From: CAZFLM01 sp964519955 | GTDB lineage: Bacteria > Armatimonadota > Chthonomonadetes > Chthonomonadales > CAJBBX01 | Direction of reading: 5' to 3' | DNA: 64,000 nucleotides | Assembly (NCBI GenBank): GCA_964519955.1 | Contig: CAZFLM010000020.1 | Coordinates: 1-64,000 of the forward strand | Part shown: one piece after another, positions 55,077 to 64,000 of the stretch | Numbering within the stretch: the first letter of the stretch is position 1 | Layout of the letters: each line of letters opens with the position of its first letter | Program-made: the position numbers and the translations under genes | Notes under the pieces: generated by a model | Told to the model about the DNA's origin: nothing | What the model saw: the letters and a program-made list of their open reading frames with translations, nothing else | The model's database searches: none

Positions 55077-55789
55077 CAGAGTTGCCTCCCTTGGCCGGTC
55101 GGCGTCTCGGCGCCGGCCGATCCGACACTCGGTATCCTCGCGCGGAGGAGATCGTACCACTCGGACATGCCCTGGCCAGACCGCGACGACAGCTCCAGGA
55201 TGCGGGCCTGCGGCGCGATCCGCGAGATGGCCTCGTGTGCGGCTGCGCGGTCGAAACCGGTGGCCTCGGCCAGGTCGATCTTCGTGATGAGTGCGATGTC
55301 GGCGGACTTGAATAGGGTCGGGTACTTGGCAGGCTTGTCCTCGCCCTCCGTCACGGAAAGAAGGACGACGCGCAGCGCCTCGCCAAGGTCGTAGGCCGCT
55401 GGGCACACCAGGTTGCCCACGTTCTCGATAAAAAGCAGGCGCAGGTCCGGGCTATCGACGTCAGGCAGCGCGCGCGCCACCATCTTGGCGTCGAGGTGGC
55501 AGATGTCGCCTGTGGCGATCTGCACGACCTTCGCGCCGTGCCCGGCCAGCCGCCGAGCATCATTGTCGGTTGCCAGGTCGCCCACGATTACGGCGCTCGT
55601 CAGCTCGCCGCTCAGGTCGGCAAGCGTGCGCTCCAGCAGTGCGGTCTTGCCGGAGCCCGGCGAGGACAGCATGTTCGCGGCGAGGATGCCGCGCGCTCGG
55701 AACGTCGCCCGGTTGTCCTCGGCCAACTGCGTGTTGCGGCTCAGGATCGCCTCATGGATGTGCAGCGTACGCGGCGCTCCGTCGGTCAT
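55076..55789 (-). CDS. hypB: Hydrogenase nickel insertion GTPase HypB
   Basis: A 237-aa SIMIBI-class GTPase. P-loop NMLSSPGSGKTALLER, VIVGDLATDNDARR, FIENVGNLVCPAAYDLGE and LITKIDLAEATG are diagnostic. It delivers nickel with HypA. The N-terminal CXXCGC motif and the poly-His stretch of some HypB proteins are absent, so nickel storage is unlikely. ATG 55789 fits GGAGG nine bases upstream; GTG 55795 would overlap the hypA stop. It is followed directly by maeB. Confidence 0.95.
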
Positions 55790-55791
55790 GC

Positions 55792-56133
55792 TCACTCGAC
55801 CTCCATCTGGACGAGGTCGATCTCGCGACCCCGACGTACCTGGGCGCTGCGCTCGCCGCACTGCGGGCACCCGAAGACCATGCCCTGCGGCTCGAACTCG
55901 GCGGCGCACCCCGGGCAGTAGCATACCACGGGCACGTCCTCGATGATCAGGCGCGCTCCCTCGGCCAGCGTGCCGGGGGTGAGCACCTCGAACGCGAACT
56001 CCAGCGCGTCGCGCACCACGCCGGAGAGCGCGCCGATGCGCATCGTCAGGCTCTCGATCCGGCTGGCGCCCGCTTCTTGGGCACGGGCAACCGCGATGTC
56101 CAGCGTGCCCTGCATCAGCGATACTTCATGCAT
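55792..56133 (-). CDS. hypA: Hydrogenase nickel/zinc metallochaperone HypA
   Basis: A 113-aa HypA. MHEVSLMQG carries the nickel-binding His2. The structural zinc is held by two Cys pairs in CYCPGCAAEF and VFGCPQCGE. Length matches the family. ATG 56133 is five bases after the stop of the protease gene. It works with HypB, encoded next. Confidence 0.95.
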   Translation of the reverse strand: MHEVSLMQGTLDIAVARAQEAGASRIESLTMRIGALSGVVRDALEFAFEVLTPGTLAEGARLIIEDVPVVCYCPGCAAEFEPQGMVFGCPQCGERSAQVRRGREIDLVQMEVE

Positions 56134-56137
56134 TCGA

Positions 56138-56593
56138 TCAGCTCCCCGCCGCGGCCGACAGCACCGAGCGCGCCAGTTCGATGGCCTCCTCGATGCCGGC
56201 CAGCGTGTCGGGCGATAGGTCTTCCCCGAAGCCCATCTGCCGCGCAGGGATCTGGATGAGCCAGCCGATCGGCGCACGGCCATAGGCGAACTCGGCCAGC
56301 GCCAGCAGATCGCCCGGCCCGGCGGCGTGGTTGCCGGCGTCCTGCTCGTCGCGCCTGCGTACCTCGCTCAGCGAGACGCGCGCCAGCCCGGGATCGGCGC
56401 TTGCGTCGACGAACACGACGACGTCCGCCTCCGCCAGGGGCGCGGCGATCTCAGGAGTGAGCTGGTGGAGCGCCAGCGCCTCGACCCCGGGGAGCGATAG
56501 CTCAGCGACGCGCTCGGCGACGAGCGGCCCGGCGCCGTCGTCCTGCCTGAGCGTGTTGCCGTAACCGATGAGTACTGCCTTCGTGGTGGACAT
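56138..56593 (-). CDS. Hydrogenase maturation protease (HyaD/HycI family)
   Basis: A 151-aa endopeptidase of the family that removes the C-terminal peptide of the NiFe large subunit after nickel insertion. Nickel-sensing residues are in [14 protein letters not shown] (Asp) and [11 protein letters not shown] (Asp), and the His is in [17 protein letters not shown] 56593 starts [13 protein letters not shown]; no strong ribosome site is visible. It is the first gene of the operon and divergent from groES, sharing a 292-base intergenic region that also contains the palindrome TTTGCGCAAA (56651-56660). Confidence 0.88.
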   Translation of the reverse strand: MSTTKAVLIGYGNTLRQDDGAGPLVAERVAELSLPGVEALALHQLTPEIAAPLAEADVVVFVDASADPGLARVSLSEVRRRDEQDAGNHAAGPGDLLALAEFAYGRAPIGWLIQIPARQMGFGEDLSPDTLAGIEEAIELARSVLSAAAGS

Positions 56594-56673
56594 GAGGATT
56601 CGCCGTGGCGAGGATTCGGGACGGGCCGCCGAGATTCCTGCGCCAATCCGTTTGCGCAAATCGTGTCAGAGCC

Positions 56674-56703
56674 TTGAATCGGCCCTGGGGCTTGTTGTAT
56701 ACT
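56674..56703 (+). promoter_or_regulatory. Sigma-70-type promoter of groESL
   Basis: -35 TTGAAT (56674-56679) and -10 TATACT (56698-56703) are separated by 18 bases. The predicted start point, about 56710, lies just before the CIRCE operator. Confidence 0.7.
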
Positions 56704-56712
56704 TCCCTCCGG

Positions 56713-56739
56713 TTAGCACTCCAGGCTGTCGAGTGCTAA
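56713..56739 (+). promoter_or_regulatory. CIRCE operator (HrcA site)
   Basis: A perfect TTAGCACTC - 9 bases - GAGTGCTAA inverted repeat. HrcA binds CIRCE and represses groESL until heat shock. hrcA is not in the window. Confidence 0.95.
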
Positions 56740-56764
56740 GCCCGGCAGGCGCGGTACCGACGGA

Positions 56765-56789
56765 AGGACGCGGCAAGCGGCGTCCCTAC
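56765..56789 (+). repeat. Palindromic element, copy 2, in the groES leader
   Basis: AGGACGC and GCGTCCC arms around a GCAAGC core; the two differences from copy 1 at 11542-11566 are at equivalent positions either side of the core. It would form a hairpin in the 5' untranslated region of the groESL mRNA, about 100 bases before the groES ATG. Confidence 0.6.
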
Positions 56790-56885
56790 AGGTTCGCAGG
56801 ACGGTGCTTCCGCCTGCCCCAGCACGGTTGCACACATGCGGCGCTTCGGCGCTGCACTCTCTCATACTACTCAGGAGGAGCAACA

Positions 56886-57176
56886 ATGGCGCTGAAACCC
56901 CTGGCGGATCGGCTCATCGTCAAGCCCCTGGAAGCCGAAGAGGTCACCGCGGGTGGCATCGTGCTGCCCGACTCGGCCAAGGAGAAGCCCACCAAGGGCG
57001 AGGTGATCGCGGCGGGTCCCGGCAAGGTGCTCGACAATGGCAAGACGGCGGCGATGGAAGTGAAGGTCGGCGACACGATCTACTACGGCAAGTACGCCGG
57101 CACCGAGGTCAAGGTGGGTGGGACGGACTACGTCATCCTGCGGCAGGACGACGTGCTGGCCGTTCTCGATAAGTAG
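56886..57176 (+). CDS. groES: Co-chaperonin GroES
   Basis: A 96-aa Gro[22 protein letters not shown] includes the start of the mobile loop ([15 protein letters not shown]), and [20 protein letters not shown] is the canonical barrel end. The heptamer caps GroEL. ATG 56886 follows AGGAGGAGCAACA. It is controlled by the CIRCE site and followed after 38 bases by groEL. Confidence 0.98.
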   Translation: MALKPLADRLIVKPLEAEEVTAGGIVLPDSAKEKPTKGEVIAAGPGKVLDNGKTAAMEVKVGDTIYYGKYAGTEVKVGGTDYVILRQDDVLAVLDK

Positions 57177-57214
57177 CTTCCGCTCGTTCAGGCATCCGGA
57201 GTCAGGAGGAATAG

Positions 57215-58846
<1,632 letters not shown>

Positions 58847-58850
58847 GATC

Positions 58851-58970
58851 AGTAGCTAGTAGCGAGTAGCTAGTAGCGAGTAGAACGGCGGGGCGCGGGG
58901 TTCCTTTCGGGGGGCCTCGCGCCCCGTTTGGTTTGAGTAGCGAGTAGTCAGGAGCGAGTAGCGAGTAGGA
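58851..58970. repeat. Two AGTAGCG heptamer arrays flanking the groEL terminator
   Basis: Array 1 (58851-58885) is five heptamers of the AGTAGCT/AGTAGCG type. Array 2 (58936-58970) is five further units, including AGTAGTC and AGGAGCG. Between them is the terminator hairpin. A third array lies at 63242-63311. Confidence 0.85.
58889..58933 (+). terminator. Rho-independent-type terminator of groESL
   Basis: CGGGGCGCGGGG (58889-58900) pairs with CCTCGCGCCCCG (58915-58926) with one mismatch, and is followed by TTTGGTTT. Confidence 0.7.
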
Positions 58971-58985
58971 CGACGGGCTACGCCC

Positions 58986-59225
58986 CGAAGCCCCCGCCCC
59001 TTGCGGGAGGGGGTTGGGGGAGGGGTTGCCCGGCTCGGCAGGCGGCGGCGCGGGGCGGCGGGACGTTTGGCGGCGGGTTGAGGCAACCGGGTTGAAACCC
59101 GGCCCTGCGTTGGTCGAAGCCCCCTGCGGGGACTGGGGTTGTGCGTCGCGATTGGGGCCCCCGCCCCTTGCGGGAGGGGGTTGGGGGAGGGGTTGCCGCC
59201 CTCGGCAGGCGGCGGCGCGGGGCGA
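58986..59225. repeat. Repeat cluster downstream of groEL
   Basis: Two copies of the GC-rich repeat (58986-59028 and 59156-59195; core CCCCCGCCCCTTGCGGGAGG), each followed by a shared CTCGGCAGGCGGCGGCGCGG tail, making units of about 70 bases. Between them lie the small hairpin CCGGGTT/AACCCGG (59087-59102) and a GCCCCCTGCGGGG block. No gene is visible in 58971-59297. Confidence 0.75.
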
Positions 59226-59297
59226 TGCGCGGCTCGCTGGTCCGACCCCTCGCGCGAGGGGACGGGCGCACGCCGCTGAGACCCGGGCGCTGGTCCG

Positions 59298-59657
59298 TTA
59301 CCGGCTGCCGACGTCCACGTGTTGCTCGCTGTCGGCCGGGCGCTCAGTTGGCGCCGCAGCCTGGGTGGGCTCGGCGTGCCGCTCGGAGCACTGGAGTGCG
59401 GGCGCCTGCCCACCTGCCCAGTCCTCGCCGTTGGGGTGCAGGGCCTGCTCGGACCACACGATCGCCATGATCCCAGGGCCGATGCCGGCAAGTGACTGCG
59501 CCCAACTGCGCGGGTCGAGGATGAGCATCGCGGCGGAACCCAACAGGATCAGACCTCGCATGCCTCGAAGCACGTAGGCGGCCCACCGACCGTTCGTCGG
59601 CACATCGCCCGCGGCGGGGCGCTCCGGAGGCATCGGTTCGGTTGGGCTAGTGCGCAT
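59298..59657 (-). CDS. Small hypothetical membrane protein
   Basis: A 119-aa protein with one or two hydrophobic segments (about 28-75: RGMRGLILLGSAAMLILDP and LAGIGPGIMAIVWS). The C-terminal third is polar and Ala/Glu-rich. No family recognised. ATG 59657 overlaps the 3' end of the upstream gene by 11 bases, which suggests coupling with it. Confidence 0.55.
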   Translation of the reverse strand: MRTSPTEPMPPERPAAGDVPTNGRWAAYVLRGMRGLILLGSAAMLILDPRSWAQSLAGIGPGIMAIVWSEQALHPNGEDWAGGQAPALQCSERHAEPTQAAAPTERPADSEQHVDVGSR

Positions 59658-60153
59658 GCCAGGAATCGCTCAGGGGTGCTGCGTCCTTCCAGTACTCGAT
59701 CAGGGCCTTGATGCAGTGGAGCATGTTGCCGTCCGGATTGACGAACTGGATCGGGAACTGGAAGCACGCGCCGGGGAATGTCTTTCCAAAGACCGTGATG
59801 TCCGTGGCCTTTGGGCAGTCGTCGGTACACGAGATACAGGGCGCCACGCTGTCCCGCACGACGGCCTTCAGCTCATCGTCGAACGCACGGCCGTAGTCGC
59901 CCGAGAAGAAGAAGACGCGCCAGCGGTCCTCGCTCAGCAGGATGCTGCACAGGTAGTGCGTCCGGTAGGGGATCCTCCAGTAGGCGGGCCCAAACCACTG
60001 CTGCGGCGCCATCTGGTTGGCTCGCAGGTAGGTGACGAAGTCCAGGGCCGTCTGCCGCATACCGCCCCCCAGAAGCGCGATGATCTCGCTCTCGATCTGG
60101 AGAGCAAATCCCTGCGGCGCAGTATCGTCGGGCGCAACGCCGTGGTCGGACAC
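59647..60153 (-). CDS. Hypothetical protein (168 aa) with a CISCTDDC motif
   Basis: GTG 60153 with GGAG eight bases upstream. The central part (FVTYLRANQMAPQQWFGPAY, then RVFFFSGDYGRAFDDELK) looks like a compact alpha/beta enzyme or binding domain. The C-terminal part has CISCTDDCPKATDITVFGK and later Cys and His residues (PGACFQF, GNMLHCIKAL) that could bind metal. No signal peptide. Family not recognised. It lies 129 bases downstream of the isomerase gene, with no clear hairpin in that gap. Confidence 0.65.
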   Translation of the reverse strand: MSDHGVAPDDTAPQGFALQIESEIIALLGGGMRQTALDFVTYLRANQMAPQQWFGPAYWRIPYRTHYLCSILLSEDRWRVFFFSGDYGRAFDDELKAVVRDSVAPCISCTDDCPKATDITVFGKTFPGACFQFPIQFVNPDGNMLHCIKALIEYWKDAAPLSDSWHAH

Positions 60154-60282
60154 GGTGCTAGCTCCTGCCTGGTGATCTGGCCGCGCGAGCCTTCCCGACG
60201 ACGCGGCGTGAGCGATGAGAAGGTTTCTGGGGCAGGGCAATCGCCATGTCGGCGACTGCCCTGCCCCTGTTGTCTGTGATGA

Positions 60283-61695
60283 CTACCCCTGCGGCGTCGT
60301 TACGTGGTGGCCCAGATAGTAACTCAGCGCGTGGACCAGCGGCTCGCGGACGTGGCCCGGGGCGATGCCGACGTGGTGGCGATGGCCCTTGCGGCCGATG
60401 TGCAGCAGCACATCCTGCAGCTCGGGGATCTTCGCCACGCCCGCGCAGCCGAAGAACTCCGGCGGGATCGGGTCGCTCGTGAACTCGCCCTGGCCCACGT
60501 AGAAGTCCAGGTCGCCGTTCTCCGTCATCATGCTGCTGAACGTGAAGTCCATCGGCTTGATGCGGCCGATATTGCAGCCGAAGCCGCAGCCCTCGCCGAC
60601 CGCGTTCTTCAGGATCAGGTGGTCGGTGATCTTGCCCTTCGCGGTCATCAGCGACTGGGGCACCGGGCCGCAGTGGAAGAGGATGCACTTGTCGTCGTCA
60701 TCCTCGTAGTTGTTGTTCCAGTCGAGGCACGCGGGCGACTCGCCCGTGGCGCAGGTCAGGGCGTACATGCTCACCGCGTTGCCCACATCCACCTCGCAGG
60801 CGGCGGCGATGCACTGGTTGTTCAGGTCGCTCAGCAGGACGCAGGGCGAGATGCCGAGCTGCTTCTGCATCTCCACCCAGCAGCGCGGGGCGATCGCGTC
60901 GAGCTTGTAGTCGTTGATCAGCGTGTCGAACACGACGCCGAGGCGGGTCAGGTGGTCGAACGCCTTGGCCGGCACGCCGCCGAAGTCCGAATAGCCCTTC
61001 AGGTGCTCGGCCTTGTCCTTGTAGGGGGCGCCGTTCGCGTCGATGGCGGCCATCTGGGCGAAGATGTCGGCCAGGTCGAAGGTCTCCATCGTGATGCCGT
61101 GGCGCTGCAGGGCCAGCTCGTCGATGCGCACCGTCTTGAACGCGGAGGTCCGGGCGCCGATGGAGCCGACCACCATCCGCTTCATGCCCTTGTACACGCG
61201 GCAGACGCGGTCGAAGTAGTCGATGTTGTCGGCGAACCGGGGGCTGCTGGGCGCGACGGTGTGCGGCTTGAGGGCGGTGAACTTGATGCCGCACTGGTAG
61301 AAGACATCCATTATCGAGAACTTGCCGCAGAAGGAGTCGCGGCGAGTCTCGGGGGCCATCTTGGTCATCTCATCCGGATAGGCCTGGATGTAGATCGGCA
61401 CGCCGGCGTCGACCAGGGCGGCCATCGCGCCGGTTTCGTCGCCGAAGTTCGGCAGCGAGAGGATGACGCCGTCGTACTTCCCCGCGTTCTCCTTGAGGAA
61501 GTTGGCGTAGATCGCCCCCTCCGCGGGGGTCTCGATCGCGCCGTAGCGGGTCAGCCCCGCATCGAGCGAGATCGTCTTGTGCCCCAACTCCGTCAGCCGC
61601 TTGGTGACTTCTTCGCGCGCGCTCGCCATCAGCGAGCCGGGGAAGAAGCCGCGGTTGCCGAAGTACAGCGCAAACGTGGACTTCCCGGCACCCAT
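60283..61695 (-). CDS. L-fucose/arabinose isomerase-like protein
   Basis: A 470-aa protein of the FucI-like fold. FALYFGNRGFFPGSLMASAR is the typical start; the C-terminal domain carries likely metal ligands in CWVEMQKQLG, ACEVDVGNAVSMYAL and GHRHHVGIAPGH. It should interconvert an aldose and a ketose; members act on fucose, arabinose, sulfoquinovose and related sugars, so the substrate is open. It begins one base after the kinase stop, so the two are translationally coupled: isomerisation to the ketose, then phosphorylation. Confidence 0.82.
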   Translation of the reverse strand: MGAGKSTFALYFGNRGFFPGSLMASAREEVTKRLTELGHKTISLDAGLTRYGAIETPAEGAIYANFLKENAGKYDGVILSLPNFGDETGAMAALVDAGVPIYIQAYPDEMTKMAPETRRDSFCGKFSIMDVFYQCGIKFTALKPHTVAPSSPRFADNIDYFDRVCRVYKGMKRMVVGSIGARTSAFKTVRIDELALQRHGITMETFDLADIFAQMAAIDANGAPYKDKAEHLKGYSDFGGVPAKAFDHLTRLGVVFDTLINDYKLDAIAPRCWVEMQKQLGISPCVLLSDLNNQCIAAACEVDVGNAVSMYALTCATGESPACLDWNNNYEDDDDKCILFHCGPVPQSLMTAKGKITDHLILKNAVGEGCGFGCNIGRIKPMDFTFSSMMTENGDLDFYVGQGEFTSDPIPPEFFGCAGVAKIPELQDVLLHIGRKGHRHHVGIAPGHVREPLVHALSYYLGHHVTTPQG

Positions 61696-61696
61696 G

Positions 61697-63220
61697 CTAT
61701 GCGTTTCCTTTCAGGGAATGGAGCCGCGCTCGGACAGAGTCCATCGCGCGGTAGAGGTCTCGATACACCGAGAACCGGGCGTCGTAAGCGTTCGACGGCC
61801 CGGGGTGCGGCTCGAACGTCCGATCGGGCTTCGCCCACGCGGACGCGGCCTGCGAGGGCTCCAGCGCGCCGATGCCGCCGCCCGCCACCAACGCCGCGCC
61901 CATGCACGTCGCTTCGGATACGGCCATGGTGGTCAGCGGAATTCCCAGGATGTCCGCCTTGATCTGCATCCACGTGGAACTGCGGGATCCGCCGCCGATG
62001 GCGCGCAGCTCGGTGACCGGCAGGCCGGCCTCCGCGAGGATGTCCAGATTCCAGCGGATCTCGTACGTCACGCCCTCCAGCACCGCACGCACGATGTCGG
62101 CGCGGTCCGTGGAGAGGGTGATGCCCGCGAGGACGCCCGTGCTGAGCGCCTCGTTGTGCGGCGTGCCCGTGGGGCCGAAGTGCGGCAGCAGGATGAGCGG
62201 GGATGGCTCCGGCGAGGCGAGCGCCATGAGGTAGTCGTAGGGCTCGGCGCCCTCCGCACGCGCAGCCTCGGCCACGTCCGGCAGCAGGTTGTCCCGCAGC
62301 CAGCGCAGCGCCGAGCCGCCCGTAAGATTGTAGGCGACGGTGGTGTAGGTGTCCGGCACGACGTGCGGGTAGACGGCCAGGTTCGCGCGCCGCAGCGACT
62401 CGTCCGCGACGAAGCGGTCCAGCGCCGGCGTCACGCAGACGACGGTGCCGATGGCATAGCTTGCCGAGCCGGGGTGGTGCGCGCCGCAGCCCAACGCCCC
62501 GACCGGCTGGTCGTGCCCCGCCAGCGCGACGATGGTATCCGCGCGGAGGCCGGTCTGCTCCGCCACGGAGGGGAGCACCGTGCCGATGGGCGTGCCCGCC
62601 GCCACGGCGCGGGGCATGCGCTCCACCGGCAGCTCAATGGCGTCCAGCAGCTCGGCTGACCACTCGCGCCGGCCCACGTCGAACAGCATCGAGCGCGCAG
62701 CCATCGAGTGATCGGTGGCCGCTTCGCCGGTCAGCGCGTACGCGACCAGGTCCTCCGCGAAGAGCAGCTTGCGCGTCGCCGCCCACACCTCCGGCCGGTT
62801 CGCCTTCAGCCACAGCAGCTTGAACACGGAGTGCATCGGGTGCGCCGTATGACCCGTGATCGCGTGCAGCCTCTCGACGCCGATGCGCTCCACGAACCCC
62901 TGGATGTACGGCAGGCCGCGCGTGTCCGACGAGGTCATGCAGTTACCCAGGAACTCGCCCGACGCCGAGAGCGGGGTGAACGCCTCCCCCTGCGACGCGA
63001 TGGCGATGGCGCGCGGCGGATCGCCGGCCGTCTGCGCCGCGACCTGCGCGATCACCCGCAGCGCCGCCGCCGCGACGAGCCGCGAATCCAGCTCCGCCGC
63101 CCCGGCGAACGGAAAGAGCAGCGGGTACTCCTCGTAGGCGGAGGCGAGCAACCGCCCCTGCTCACTGAACGCCACGGCTTTCACGCCCGTGGTTCCGACG
63201 TCGACGCCGATGAGGGACAT
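61697..63220 (-). CDS. FGGY-family carbohydrate kinase (xylulokinase/gluconokinase-like)
   Basis: A 507-aa sugar kinase of the ASKHA fold. Phosphate-1 motif IGVDVGTTGVKAVAFSEQG, the catalytic Asp in LAGHDQPVGALGCGAH, and the adenosine motif AIGGGSRSSTWMQIKADILG are intact. The partner isomerase suggests that a ketose is the substrate. ATG 63220; the region before it is a heptamer array, and no strong ribosome site is seen. Confidence 0.92.
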   Translation of the reverse strand: MSLIGVDVGTTGVKAVAFSEQGRLLASAYEEYPLLFPFAGAAELDSRLVAAAALRVIAQVAAQTAGDPPRAIAIASQGEAFTPLSASGEFLGNCMTSSDTRGLPYIQGFVERIGVERLHAITGHTAHPMHSVFKLLWLKANRPEVWAATRKLLFAEDLVAYALTGEAATDHSMAARSMLFDVGRREWSAELLDAIELPVERMPRAVAAGTPIGTVLPSVAEQTGLRADTIVALAGHDQPVGALGCGAHHPGSASYAIGTVVCVTPALDRFVADESLRRANLAVYPHVVPDTYTTVAYNLTGGSALRWLRDNLLPDVAEAARAEGAEPYDYLMALASPEPSPLILLPHFGPTGTPHNEALSTGVLAGITLSTDRADIVRAVLEGVTYEIRWNLDILAEAGLPVTELRAIGGGSRSSTWMQIKADILGIPLTTMAVSEATCMGAALVAGGGIGALEPSQAASAWAKPDRTFEPHPGPSNAYDARFSVYRDLYRAMDSVRARLHSLKGNA

Positions 63221-63241
63221 TGGTGGGGCCCTGTTCCTTGT

Positions 63242-63311
63242 AGTAGCGAGTAGCGAGAAGCGAGTAGCTAGAAGTCAGAAGTCAGAAGCAAGTAGCCAGA
63301 AGCCAGCAGGA
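63242..63311. repeat. Heptamer array of ten units upstream of the kinase
   Basis: Ten consecutive seven-base units with AGTAGCG and AGAAGTC variants, starting 22 bases before the kinase ATG. It belongs to the same family as 58851-58970. Confidence 0.85.
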
Positions 63312-63515
63312 CGCGGTGCCTGTCGACCGTCCGCAGGACGGTTGGCCGGAGGCCCGCCAGCCGGGTGATTCATCTCCCGGCGCACCCGGCACACGCCATG
63401 GTCACCGCGCTCGACCCTATCTCACTCCGCCGCCAACCCCATGGTGATCCGGCCGCCCCCGCGCCGCGCCGGGTCGTTCCCTCAAGGCCGCCGCAACGCG
63501 TGAACGCCGTGGTGG

Positions 63516-63606
63516 GGCGGGCGTCCCTGCCCGCCAACCCCGGCCCGCGCCACGATACTACCCTCTGCCACGCACGCGGCCTGGGGGGCGGTGCTCCGTC
63601 GCCGCC
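63516..63606. repeat. Two hairpins of the dispersed family
   Basis: Hairpin GGCGGGC/GCCCGCC with loop GTCCCT (63516-63535), and GGCGGTG/CGCCGCC with loop CTCCGT and one mismatch (63587-63606), just past the end of the last gene. No gene is seen in 63312-63619. Confidence 0.6.
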
Positions 63607-63619
63607 GCGCGCCGCACGC

Positions 63620-64000
63620 TCACTCCAGCCACCGGAGCCCGCAGGCCGCGCACCGCCTCTGCACCACCTCCGGCGCCCGGCGCGATGTCAGCAGGGCCAG
63701 CAAGATGGCCATGGCGATCGGCAGCCAGAGCACGTCCCTCGCCACGAGGGCGCTGATCGCGATAGCCGGGGCCAGCAGGCAGAACCCACATCCACAGCTC
63801 AGACGCCGGCACCCGTTGCCGCTGCCCACCCGCCGGTCCGACACGTTGTGCGAGCCACACTGCGGGCAGGGGCCACGGCTGGCGTACACGGCGCTCAGCG
63901 GAAGCTGCTGGGCCAGCGCGACCTGCTGCGCGGCGGCAGCAGCCTGCGCCGCTTGGCGCTGCTCCTGGACCTCCTCCTGCTCCTGGGCCCGCTCGCAGGC
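63620..64000 (-). CDS. Zinc-ribbon membrane protein, 5' end cut by the window edge
   Basis: The reading frame is open through the right edge, so the start is missing; at least 126 residues are visible. The N-terminal part is Gln/Ala/Glu-rich and probably coiled coil (QEQEEVQEQRQAAQAAAAAQ). It is followed by a zinc-ribbon half GPCPQCGSHNV, a CGCGFC pair, two hydrophobic stretches (about LLAPAIAISALVARDVLWLP and IAMAILLALLTS) and a final CAACGLRWLE. The internal GTG 63889 could give an 89-aa form but would cut the coiled coil. Function unknown. Confidence 0.6.
   Translation of the reverse strand, partial: ACERAQEQEEVQEQRQAAQAAAAAQQVALAQQLPLSAVYASRGPCPQCGSHNVSDRRVGSGNGCRRLSCGCGFCLLAPAIAISALVARDVLWLPIAMAILLALLTSRRAPEVVQRRCAACGLRWLE

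Noticed and set aside
59087..59102. GTTGAAACCC stretch resembling a CRISPR repeat end
   Set aside because: Single copy with no regular spacing; read as a small hairpin inside a repeat cluster.
60283..61695. GAGKST near the start of the isomerase as an ATP-binding P-loop
   Set aside because: The following FALYFGNRGFFPGS and overall pattern belong to the fucose-isomerase-like fold, where this segment is a surface strand, not a Walker A motif.

Overview
The window is a GC-rich bacterial chromosome segment in which genes are packed closely and mostly lie on the minus strand. It has no rRNA, tRNA, phage or insertion-sequence gene that I could find. The gene set suggests a heterotrophic, saccharolytic bacterium of the Armatimonadota or a similar lineage (Planctomycetes and Hydrogenedentes have comparable repertoires). 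Pointers are five Gfo/Idh/MocA oxidoreductases, two of them with Tat signals; three 3-keto-disaccharide hydrolase (DUF1080) domains; four TIM-barrel sugar isomerases; a PqaA-type protein; an RNase J; a CIRCE-controlled groESL operon; and a full hydrogenase maturation set. The phylum call is inference from content, not from a marker alignment.

Layout. 1-3.3 kb: a complete comEA gene (2553-3275) and a second, internally deleted comEA remnant (124-513) enclose a Cys-rich orphan gene and a vapBC toxin-antitoxin pair that share a promoter-like motif. 3.4-9.6 kb: an O-antigen-ligase/TPR membrane protein, two family 2 glycosyltransferases, a HAD phosphatase and a PqaA-type hydrolase. 9.8-15.2 kb: RNase J, a NicO/UreH-like membrane protein, dapA, asd and an LTXXQ periplasmic protein. 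15.4-17.6 kb (+): an unknown 471-aa protein and a DUF1080 protein. 17.8-26.7 kb (-): miaA-hfq-dapF-isomerase, then four secreted paralogs running into ligA. 26.7-31.7 kb: a GH127 glycosidase, a Tat-exported isomerase and a Tat-exported oxidoreductase. 31.8-36.5 kb: an FGE-fold protein, a divergent ApbE and GlnD. 37-42.7 kb (+): three oxidoreductases around a DUF5060 glycoside hydrolase. 42.8-47.5 kb (-): DUF5658, a Tat oxidoreductase, a tandem DUF1080 protein and two isomerase paralogs. 47.9-56.6 kb (-): hydrogenase protease-hypA-hypB-malic enzyme-hypF-hypC-hypD-hypE. 56.7-58.8 kb (+): groES-groEL behind a promoter and a perfect CIRCE. 59.3-63.2 kb (-): an FGGY kinase and a fucose-isomerase-like protein, then two orphans. 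63.6 kb to the edge: a truncated zinc-ribbon membrane protein.

How the parts work together. Oxidoreductase, DUF1080 and AP-endonuclease-2-type isomerase genes recur side by side. This matches the oxidation-first route of glycoside breakdown, in which C3 is oxidised and the keto-sugar then cleaved, and part of the route appears to run outside the cytoplasm. DapA, Asd and DapF supply diaminopimelate and lysine. GlnD, Hfq, RNase J and MiaA are information-processing and regulatory genes. The hyp genes build the NiFe centre of a hydrogenase whose structural genes are outside the window.

The intergenic DNA is unusually structured. It holds hairpins with covarying stems and two recurring six-base loops, mostly just past gene ends; heptamer tandem arrays; a GC-rich repeat in four copies; and a 40-base tandem array. 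These, the Cys-rich orphan, the four-paralog/ligA operon and the malic enzyme inside the hyp operon are the most unusual observations.
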